Source: CAZJYI01 sp964550025
Lineage (GTDB): Bacteria > Verrucomicrobiota > Kiritimatiellia > UBA8416 > CAYOBW01
Length of the DNA: 64,000 bases
NCBI GenBank assembly: GCA_964550025.1
Contig: CAZJYI010000004.1
Span: 62,001-126,000 of the forward strand
Reading direction: 5' to 3'
Of this stretch, positions 56,001-61,884 are shown piece after piece. The notes under the pieces were generated by a model, which saw only the letters and a list, made by a program, of their open reading frames with translations, searched no databases and was not told where the DNA came from. Positions within the stretch are counted from its first letter, which is position 1, and each line of letters opens with the position of its first letter. A program made the position numbers and the translations under genes.

Positions 56001-58076
56001 GTGATTCCCGTGTTTGTCAATTTGACGGACTGTGTTGCGATCAGCGACCGCAGACGGTCGTTGGTAATGAAGACCTACGGCTATGCCATCTACGCCGCCG
56101 TGCCCGGCACCTACGACGGCCCGGCGCCGACGGGCAAGCCATCGGCAGGCGACGGTCAGGATGGCGGTGCGGGTGCGGGTGAAGGTGAGCGCATTGCTGA
56201 TCGCGGAGATCAACCGCGCTCCGATCCGGACAGGGGAGGCGAGGGCGGAGGTCAACCGCGCCGGGATCCGGACAGGGGGCGTGAGGGCGATGGCGGTGGA
56301 ATGGCTGACACCGGTGACCCGTCGGGCCGGACAGGAGACGATGAACGTGACCGCGACGGGCGTGACCCCGGAGGGGGGCTGGTCAACCCGAGCGATCCGA
56401 AGGTGGCGGCGCTGATTCGACAGTGGATTGACATAGCGAAACCCCCTGAGAATGCTGTCCCTGGGAACAACCTTCGGTATACCTACCGGGGTAACAAGAT
56501 CGGAACCACCGTGGATGGTATCATCCGATCTGACCACGAAACAGGCGCATTTGATCCCGTCTTCCTGTGGACGAGCCGAAGAACGCTGGACTCCGTCAAC
56601 CACGGCACGATGGAGGAGTATGTGCTTGCGCGGCTGCTCGACGAGTCGACCGCGGGGTTTGCCGGGCGCTACGGCGCGGTCAAGAACCTGGAAGGGGAAC
56701 CGCTCAAGAAGGCCATGGACGCCGTGGCCGCGGCGGGGTTCAAGCATGCCGTTGCCCTGGGAACACCCGCTCGCACGGCAGAGGAGGAAGGGACGATCGA
56801 AAGCCAGACCCCCCCGTGGAACCGGCATCTGAGAAGAGGGCAGACGGTGAATCTCACGGTCCATTCGAAGCGCAAGGTAGTGACCGTGCCCGTACCCGAC
56901 GTGCGTGAGATGGATCTGGCGGACGCCATGCAGGTGCTGCGCAGCGATGGCTTCGAGGTCAAGCCGAAGCTGCTCCGCGGGGCGCCGGACGCGAGCGAGG
57001 CTTCGAAGGTCAAGGAGCAGGAACCCTCGGCGGGCGAGCGGGTGGCGGCCGGCAGCGTGGTAGTGGTCAAGGCCTACGGCCGGTACATCCCGCCCGGCGT
57101 GTTCGTGCCCAGCGTGTGCAGGATGACGCTTGCCGACGCGAAGACGCTCTTGCAGAGCGTCGGTCTCAAGGTCAAGCCGGAACCGTTGGGACGCACCCGT
57201 GACAGGAGCAAGGCGGGGATGACAGCGTCTCAGGACCCTCGCCCCGGTGCGACCGTGCCGCCGGGCTCGGCCGTCAAGGTCGGAGTCTGGGGGGACTACG
57301 CTGCCGAGACGACGCAGGTTGCGGCGACTCCTCGGGTTGAACGAGACCGGCAGGGCGATCGGCGCAGCACACACGCCGCCGGCGAGCACGCACGAACCGT
57401 TCCCCGCGGCGGAGAAGGTGCCGTGAGTACTGCGCGAAGAGTCCCGCCATGCAAGACCTTGACCTATGCGGATGCAGTGGCGCGCGTGCGCCGGGCCGGG
57501 CTGGTTCCCAAAAAGGCGAGTGAGACACGCCCCGCGCCGTCGCAGGCCCAGGTGAGCCGCGTGTGGCAACAGGTTCCTGTGCCCGGGGCCGAAGTGACGG
57601 CCGGCGCCGCCGTGCGCCTTTGGGTATACGGGAATACCGCCCCGCGAAAGGTGAAAGTGCCCAATTGCGTGCGCCACACCAGCAGGGACGCCGCGAACCT
57701 GCTTCGGCGGGCGGGGCTCAGGGCAGCACCTTCATCCAACCGGCAACCTGCCCCTTCCGGCGACCGAGTAGACCGCGTCTGGAAGCAGGACCCGCCGGCC
57801 CAGGCTGAAGTCGCCCCCGGTACGCAGGTCCGCTTGTTCGTCTACGGTTCGGTCAGATCAACCACGCGGAGAGTCCCACGGTGCATCGGCATGACCTACG
57901 AGAAGGCGGCCCAGATTGTACGCAAGGCCGGGCTGAACCCAATCAGGCCGGGGGACTATCGTCCCGCGCCATCGAAGGATCAGACGAACCGTGTCTTCTA
58001 TCAGCTTCCGAATCCGGGCACTGAAGTCATGCCTGGCAACCCCGTATGCCTCTGGGCGTACCAGGCCCCCCGCTGA
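50019..58076 (+). CDS. Giant secreted protein of unknown function with C-terminal PASTA repeats
   Basis: 2685 aa. ATG at 50019 with AGGAGGG 10 nt upstream; signal peptide or anchor (CILVFLPMLLWASWTMGQ, residues about 33-50). Residues 90-1480 are mostly helical with coiled-coil-like stretches (NERNKLRAAKLERDRLIRQF) and no family that I recognise. Near residue 250 SGSYGSIGSDIDKTL resembles the GS...SDxD motif of nucleotidyltransferases, though not convincingly. From about 1480 to 2030 come sandwich-type domains (FEVKSVRLHFQGFVME). A Gly/Asp/Arg-rich linker (about 2037-2124) contains a 42-bp direct repeat (56210-56251, 56252-56293). The C-terminus holds about six PASTA domains (near 2220, 2290, 2363, 2475, 2547, 2619), the last three sharing 'PAPSxxxVxRVW'. 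PASTA domains bind peptidoglycan fragments; no kinase or transpeptidase domain is present. Probably a cell-envelope protein. Confidence 0.85.
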   Translation: MHRSSKSALRQIDMLRAVGFTKFSRRNGQRALCILVFLPMLLWASWTMGQDRQVNGFNTPMDSHGGEDVDPAEVIGEFLQNRSPSTRYHHVPPAGLSMDTTGGGAPEPKKAKSVLDTSAQQQAYATPLAELDNKTPQQIFEEFCTKVLRPAAEGGEHGRTVAEAIASDAWRTKLIRATIAIQDQGNFEQSPKAIKELIKSGAVPAEHAALMWFARDMLVHESLGVMQAQLKAKHPGWTFHINVLDSGSYGSIGSDIDKTLHLTAWDADGRQVVSFGPGGKVLGADISAFIKLAFDAFDHVGSRSEYGAKNSIAKSLDTEFFTSDTLPKRFARAATHTSNDSPINRAAAELKQHFANLQRNPGPSYQFIGTVMAQVVGRTVEQDAALRAKLDQLDAQRGGLAELSSDQKVAHVLDEALAATHAPAVLASEDGSGELNIRAINVADFLERNNLSIRYDQPLAAENAAGNYEKLIHKVEATRKNGQFRPEKYDLYLNDIAKYGDRSFKDLATFRFQDDDPSKPPVFGEFSRRYGPEGARERFHLDSDPPNMRAYTEEAHRQLFTESLERVYAAPDSPDRRVGVQSDVALFWAVNRANENALALKADPDLQETLRENGKTRLKGYPVDWVLGRVIEWIERDDPKRFGLTAGMTQEERQARRIEVAKELHVESAERATAILAAGHLEQALDMWLRSPDDEIARILTNERNKLRAAKLERDRLIRQFNAPGTEENETRRRQLASLNERIERLARLVETMVDDPADTKARVQMTGRETLRRLFFLFKRGGYGATYERMTGRLPDAHRRDVRIMERVWTVQSEQADRARLARTSGIRLSNLGGMTRDVASRLAHSYGESCGFDVEAMLKRTRLDVDAARQGANAPGRVVLRYMHHNYMNLGGVNSALGLLRVAQQAERLPLEARLELLGQGVATELAAGAPGVGQVFNLWMGYEAGNNVQMAGASLGMLSDVITRLSPEAAGSALAQSGSTASIVLAMMRVSVELYGYEAFAPVRDHFFQLVFKGYVDELPAGFFFRVGTHEVDARIPVTPIIDLGAGYDFLYLKADWAQQYLDDLGRAGQREAAAGLLHLAGLDENMATPIIREPVMIDLRSDFAELTRAAESMGFDRETVPAGLASRLYLARAFILKVYRRQQALKSATLARIDDDRKLRRHVPGHRNMWILASRENLGVALDDQFQRQAELLNQSLNAVPDARDTLADEARKTWEHWRAVAPSHEGRRAVYQQFLEVMSPRKVCEKHVAGLKTRIGELDKDSDAGKSLVRRLASMKTFEKNSYMNTITPTEPYRRDAASVWYEKEVARWREFITDIPDRAGRNGADAMVLLADAQRRLREMQREQASLSAGFVEADAIVAPKIAQLLLMHWLEGAEPFNNDVHAAVKFVWYDAEVQSRLRRKLVMDMTRSRQLIPHHRALAAGWSDLMKAALGDVEREYARLSEDRIQQAFRESLELAEARADARATPLEMPGEIELHVEPYLKKTDTGLDVAVDCRVDHEIYRAVDVRVGYAWDIIPWTQAESVLGADVWRDALDRSGLDAKDVLFVVRVRAGVTRAEPLAGHDSYENLPQQQVHLLLVRGTRPEPPEERIVASRDVQAFPIKPGAPDDFPIANTIDYCDPERELMEYDRVAVFFTPPHDVSEPLKERDPFLWEVLGPNGDTVASGSFAPELDNVYPLPLAKEGSPGRCVTVLNLWVRHDNPDPAKAESGPGTYTLRTVAGAYGSTATFGQGEERSVGRAPIEEDLSGETKTVYAEWEDIGTFEVKSVRLHFQGFVMESAKGVSLPNRGYTWEGELDVADPRVNGSTVALRAKAWVRKADRSKGPGRRPEDKVYRAGTTVTIEFPRELRPGHEKMGEIHACIVPGERDEYYLTAGMHLMIPTTKLPPDRHLVNRGPVPAPWASHGALSTKMDYGRIAGPWEQKHFLISFRRLDGEWVWERLPPPEYSTRKEATEFDGRITLLAGKAGQLAGEPERSMVGHLYDPDTKWVIPVFVNLTDCVAISDRRRSLVMKTYGYAIYAAVPGTYDGPAPTGKPSAGDGQDGGAGAGEGERIADRGDQPRSDPDRGGEGGGQPRRDPDRGREGDGGGMADTGDPSGRTGDDERDRDGRDPGGGLVNPSDPKVAALIRQWIDIAKPPENAVPGNNLRYTYRGNKIGTTVDGIIRSDHETGAFDPVFLWTSRRTLDSVNHGTMEEYVLARLLDESTAGFAGRYGAVKNLEGEPLKKAMDAVAAAGFKHAVALGTPARTAEEEGTIESQTPPWNRHLRRGQTVNLTVHSKRKVVTVPVPDVREMDLADAMQVLRSDGFEVKPKLLRGAPDASEASKVKEQEPSAGERVAAGSVVVVKAYGRYIPPGVFVPSVCRMTLADAKTLLQSVGLKVKPEPLGRTRDRSKAGMTASQDPRPGATVPPGSAVKVGVWGDYAAETTQVAATPRVERDRQGDRRSTHAAGEHARTVPRGGEGAVSTARRVPPCKTLTYADAVARVRRAGLVPKKASETRPAPSQAQVSRVWQQVPVPGAEVTAGAAVRLWVYGNTAPRKVKVPNCVRHTSRDAANLLRRAGLRAAPSSNRQPAPSGDRVDRVWKQDPPAQAEVAPGTQVRLFVYGSVRSTTRRVPRCIGMTYEKAAQIVRKAGLNPIRPGDYRPAPSKDQTNRVFYQLPNPGTEVMPGNPVCLWAYQAPR
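56210..56293 (+). repeat. 42-bp tandem duplication in the linker of the giant protein
   Basis: Two adjacent 42-bp copies (each beginning TCAACCGCG and containing GATCCGGACAGGG) encode QPRSDPDRGGEGGG and QPRRDPDRGREGDG. In frame (14 codons), so it lengthens the flexible linker before the PASTA domains. Confidence 0.8.
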
Positions 58077-58407
58077 TCTGCGCATGAATCGGCATCCATT
58101 GGTCAAGATTACGCATTCACAGTCTTGTACTGGCGGGTCTATCGTGCTCTCGTACGTCACCGGTGTCAGGCCAACGGTTGATGGCCTGAGCAGTCCTTGT
58201 TGAGGAGAATCAGAGAATGACAACCCACCCGAAGGCATGTGGGTCACGATGCCGGCCAGGCCCGCACACAGTTTTGCCTATCCCGTCCGCACTGAATTCA
58301 GCAAGATAATTCCAGCACCGTCTTCCCGTGAATGAACATAGCGAAAGGTACGTGGATCAGGCGGAAGAGAGAACGGTCCACTACGACCTGCAGAGAAAGG
58401 TACACTC
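58077..58407. other. Gap with weak hairpin and a 30-codon ORF
   Basis: A 7-bp stem CAGGCCA/TGGCCTG (58167-58173, 58182-58188) could end the giant gene's transcript, though no T-run follows. Shortly after, GAGGAG precedes an ATG at 58217 opening 30 codons (MTTHPKACGSRCRPG..., stop 58307-58309) of no known family. The strong ribosome-binding site makes a leader peptide conceivable, but evidence is thin. Confidence 0.3.
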
Positions 58408-61400
58408 ATGACGATAGCGATCCCACGGATTCCCGGGCAACGCCTCTTCGGACTCATGGCTACGGTCCTGCTGGTTTGCTGCGCGAACGCTGAGAAGGCC
58501 GCCGATAGCGCCGCGGACATCCTCGCGGCCGCGGGAGTCAAGGGTGGCCTGGTCGTGCACCTGGGGGCCGGTGACGGGAAGCTGACCGCGGCGCTGCATG
58601 CCGGCCGGGGCTACCTCGTGCACGGCCTGGAAACGGATGCCGGACAGGTGGCCGAGGCGCGCAAGCACATCCATTCAATCGGGTTGTACGGTCCTGTTTC
58701 GGTCGAGCAGTTCGACGGCAAGGCCCTGCCGTATGTCGACAACTTGGTCAACCTGCTGGTCGTATCGGACGATAGCGGAGTTCCCGGGGACGAGATGCTG
58801 CGCGTCCTTACCCCCCGTGGCGTGATGCTGCACGTCAATCCGAAATCCGAAATCCGCGATCCCAGATCGGTCAAGCCCGTCCCCGACGGGATTGACGACT
58901 GGACCCACTACCTGCACGGGCCGGACAACAACGCGGTGGCTGACGACACGGCGGTTGGTCCGCCGCGGCACCTGCAATGGGTGGGCGGTCCGCGCTGGTC
59001 CCGGCACCACGAGCATCTGTCGAGCATGAACGCCATGGTTTCGGCCGGGGGGCGGATCTTCTACGTGATGGACGAAGGATCAAGGGCTTCGATCCAGTTG
59101 CCGCCGAAGTGGAAGCTGATCGCCCGCGACGCCTTCAACGGTACTATCCTCTGGAAACGCGACCTGCCGACCTGGTACGTGCACACGTATCCGCTCAAAT
59201 CCGGACCGGCGGATCTGCCGCGAAGACTGGTGGCGGTCGGGGAGCGTGTCTACGTGCCACTGGGGATTGACCAACCGCTTTCCGTGCTCGACGCCGCTAC
59301 GGGGAAGACGCTCCGGACCTACGACCAGAGCCGGGCCGCCGAGGAAGTCCTCGTGGCGGGCGATGTTGTGCTGGCTCTGGCGAATCCCGATGTCCCGAAG
59401 GTGGACCGGTTCGAGTGGGACGAGCCGATCTGCTGGTGGGTCAACTACAAGGCAATCTACGCTCGGGCGTGGAACAGGAAGACGCGGACACTGTTGGCGA
59501 TGAAACCCGACTCGGGCGAGGTTCTGTGGAGGGTCGAAGATTCGGTCGCCCCGCTCACGCTGGCCGCCGATAACCGGCAAGTCGTCTACCACGACGGCGA
59601 CAAGGTGGTCTGCCTTGACCGCGCGTCGGGGAAGGTGCGGTGGACGTCGGATACGCTGGGGGTCAAGGACTCCCGTTTTTCCACTGAGTTTGCCTCCACC
59701 CTGGTGCTGGCCGAGGACGTGGTGCTGTTTGCCGGCGGTGACCGCAAGATGACGGCTCTGGCGGCGGCCGACGGCGAGACGCTCTGGCAGGCCCGGCATC
59801 ACAGGGCGGGACACATGTCCCCGGAAGACGTCCTCGTGGTGGGCGGCTTGGCCTGGACGGGCGGGCTGGCCGACCGCGAGAAGAACAACGTCTGGACCGG
59901 CTACGATTTGCACACCGGCGAGGTGAAGAGGGAATTCGCGCCGGACATCAAGAGCTACTGGTTTCATCAGCGGTGCCACAAGAGCAAGGCGACGGTCGAT
60001 TACCTGCTGCCGTCGCGGACGGGGATTGAGTTCGTCGACTGGCGCCAGGAGAGCTGGTTGCGTAATCACTGGGTACGCGGTGCGTGTCTGTACGGGATCA
60101 TGCCGTGCAACGGGCTGGTGTATGCCCCGCAACACCCGTGCGCCTGCTACATCGAGACGAAGCTCAACGGGCTGAACGCCCTGGCCTCCGCGCGCCCCGC
60201 GTTGGAGGCTGTCGACGAAGCAACGCGGCTGGAGAAAGGTCCGGCGTATTCCTCTCCCATTCCGCAATCCGCAATCCGCGATCCCCAATCGGGAGCCTGG
60301 CCGACCTATCGCTGTGACAACGGCCGGGGCGGGGCGGTCGCCACGCGAGTCGGTTCGGACCTGGAGCGAGACTGGCAGGTAGCGATCGGCGGGCGCCTCA
60401 GCGCGCTCACTGCGGCCGGCGGCACGTGCTTCGTCTCGGCCATCGACCGGCACACGATCTACGCCCTGGACGGTGCCACCGGCGATGTACGCTGGACCTT
60501 TACGGCCGGCGCACGCGTCGATTCGCCGCCGACGGTTTGCCGCGGTCGCGTCTTCTTCGGCTGCAACGACGGCTACGTGTACTGTCTGCGCGCGGACAAC
60601 GGTGGGCTCGTCTGGCGTTACCTGGCTGCGCACGGCCGGGACCGAATGACGGCGATGGGCCGGGTCGAATCGGTTTGGCCGGTTCACGGCAGTGTGCTCG
60701 TTCAGGCAGGGTCGGTCTATTGCGTGGCCGGCCGATCGGCTTTTCTGGACGGCGGTATGCGCTTCTGCCGGTTGGACGCCGCGACAGGGAGACTACTGTC
60801 CGAGAGCACCATCGACGACCGTGTGCCCGAGTCGGACCACAATCTGCAAGCGAAGATGCGGGGCCTGGACATGCCGACGGCGCTGCCCGACGTGCTCAGT
60901 AGCGATGGCGAGCGAATCTACATGCGTTCGCAGGCGTTCGACCTGGATGGCTGCCGGATCGACGTGGCCTCACCTGCCGACGCGTCACAGCAATCCGGCC
61001 CCGACGCCCATCTGTTTTGTGGTGCCGGTATGCTGGACGGCTCGTGGTTCCACCGTTCCTATTGGCTGTACGGGCGACAGACGAGATCGGGATGCAACTA
61101 CTGGTTCCATGCCGGGAGATATGCGCCGTCGGGACGCATCCTGGCGGTCGACGGCGACACGGTGTACGGCTACGGGCGCCAGCCACACTACTTCATCTGG
61201 ACGCCGGCCCTGGAGTATCGGCTATTCGCGCTGAACCGACGTGTCACGCCCGAAGGAATCGAGCGCGTCAAGGCCGGGAACAGGAAGCTCGACAAACGAA
61301 ATACGAAGGGACCGTGGTTCGAGAGCGATCGCTGGATATTCAATCGTGATGCAACGAGCAAGCTGTCGACGGGAGAACTCTCCGCGGCTGACGAACACTG

Positions 61401-61734
61401 GGTCGTGAATGGACCCGAGATCATCGTGCGGGCAATGGCGGTGACTGAGGATCTGCTGTTTGTGGCGGGACCTCCCGATCTTCTCGACGAGGAGGCGGCT
61501 GTGCGGCGACGTCTTGATGGCGACGTGCAGAAGCAGTTGGCCGACCAGGACGCGGCCCTGGCCGGCGAACGAGGGGGGCTGCTCTGGGCTGTCGCGAAGG
61601 ACGACGGCACGCGCCGGAAGCACGTCGAACTTGATGCGATGCCGGTCTGGGATGGCATGGCCGCCGCGGAAGGCAGGCTGTTTCTCGCCACGACCGACGG
61701 CAACGTCGCCTGCTACACGGGCCGCGGAAAGTGA
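58408..61734 (+). CDS. Secreted methyltransferase-like / PQQ-type beta-propeller fusion, paralog D
   Basis: 1108 aa. ATG at 58408 (AAAGG upstream), signal peptide (LFGLMATVLLVCCANAE). This paralog keeps the best SAM-type motif I: LVVHLGAGDGKLTAALH, then YLVHGLETDAGQVAEAR, LPYVDNLVNLLVV, MLRVLTPRGVML. Propellers: LSVLDAATGKTLRTYDQ, VCLDRASGKVRWTSD, and a second from GAWPTYRCDNGRGG with IYALDGATGDVRWTFTAG. Shared motif: Cys523, 560, 578, 580. Two 7-bp repeat arrays (58837-58871, 60258-60292) supply the segments NPKSEIRDPRS and PQSAIRDPQSG. Its neighbours are the PASTA giant upstream and a GH43-like enzyme downstream. Role unknown; secretion argues against SAM-dependent chemistry unless the domain has been repurposed. 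Confidence 0.8.
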   Translation: MTIAIPRIPGQRLFGLMATVLLVCCANAEKAADSAADILAAAGVKGGLVVHLGAGDGKLTAALHAGRGYLVHGLETDAGQVAEARKHIHSIGLYGPVSVEQFDGKALPYVDNLVNLLVVSDDSGVPGDEMLRVLTPRGVMLHVNPKSEIRDPRSVKPVPDGIDDWTHYLHGPDNNAVADDTAVGPPRHLQWVGGPRWSRHHEHLSSMNAMVSAGGRIFYVMDEGSRASIQLPPKWKLIARDAFNGTILWKRDLPTWYVHTYPLKSGPADLPRRLVAVGERVYVPLGIDQPLSVLDAATGKTLRTYDQSRAAEEVLVAGDVVLALANPDVPKVDRFEWDEPICWWVNYKAIYARAWNRKTRTLLAMKPDSGEVLWRVEDSVAPLTLAADNRQVVYHDGDKVVCLDRASGKVRWTSDTLGVKDSRFSTEFASTLVLAEDVVLFAGGDRKMTALAAADGETLWQARHHRAGHMSPEDVLVVGGLAWTGGLADREKNNVWTGYDLHTGEVKREFAPDIKSYWFHQRCHKSKATVDYLLPSRTGIEFVDWRQESWLRNHWVRGACLYGIMPCNGLVYAPQHPCACYIETKLNGLNALASARPALEAVDEATRLEKGPAYSSPIPQSAIRDPQSGAWPTYRCDNGRGGAVATRVGSDLERDWQVAIGGRLSALTAAGGTCFVSAIDRHTIYALDGATGDVRWTFTAGARVDSPPTVCRGRVFFGCNDGYVYCLRADNGGLVWRYLAAHGRDRMTAMGRVESVWPVHGSVLVQAGSVYCVAGRSAFLDGGMRFCRLDAATGRLLSESTIDDRVPESDHNLQAKMRGLDMPTALPDVLSSDGERIYMRSQAFDLDGCRIDVASPADASQQSGPDAHLFCGAGMLDGSWFHRSYWLYGRQTRSGCNYWFHAGRYAPSGRILAVDGDTVYGYGRQPHYFIWTPALEYRLFALNRRVTPEGIERVKAGNRKLDKRNTKGPWFESDRWIFNRDATSKLSTGELSAADEHWVVNGPEIIVRAMAVTEDLLFVAGPPDLLDEEAAVRRRLDGDVQKQLADQDAALAGERGGLLWAVAKDDGTRRKHVELDAMPVWDGMAAAEGRLFLATTDGNVACYTGRGK
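58837..58871 (+). repeat. 7-bp tandem repeats inside paralog D (first site)
   Basis: Units AATCCGA, AATCCGA, AATCCGC, GATCCCA, GATCGGT, encoding NPKSEIRDPRSV directly after 'RVLTPRGVMLHV'. Same position as the GGCACGC array of paralog C. Confidence 0.85.
60258..60292 (+). repeat. 7-bp tandem repeats inside paralog D (second site)
   Basis: Units CATTCCG, CAATCCG, CAATCCG, CGATCCC, CAATCGG, encoding IPQSAIRDPQSG right before AWPTYR, the first strand of the second propeller. Confidence 0.85.
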
Positions 61735-61759
61735 ACACCGGACGCGTGAAAGAGAGTAG

Positions 61760-61780
61760 CGGAAGACGCCAAGTCTTCCG
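61760..61780 (+). terminator. Hairpin downstream of paralog D
   Basis: CGGAAGAC-GCCAA-GTCTTCCG: a perfect 8-bp stem with 5-nt loop, 26 bp after the stop, followed by ATTCCCTTTTCC. It could be a terminator. It also belongs by sequence (TAGCGGAAGAC) to the dispersed TAGCG-type palindromes seen at 1775 and 26711. Confidence 0.5.
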
Positions 61781-61884
61781 ATTCCCTTTTCCGGCACAGG
61801 ATCAAAACTCCTGGCGAGTTCTGCTGCATGGAGAGTGCTGGGTTTGGTTTCGGGAGTAGCAGCAATGAACGGGGGAGAACGGCG

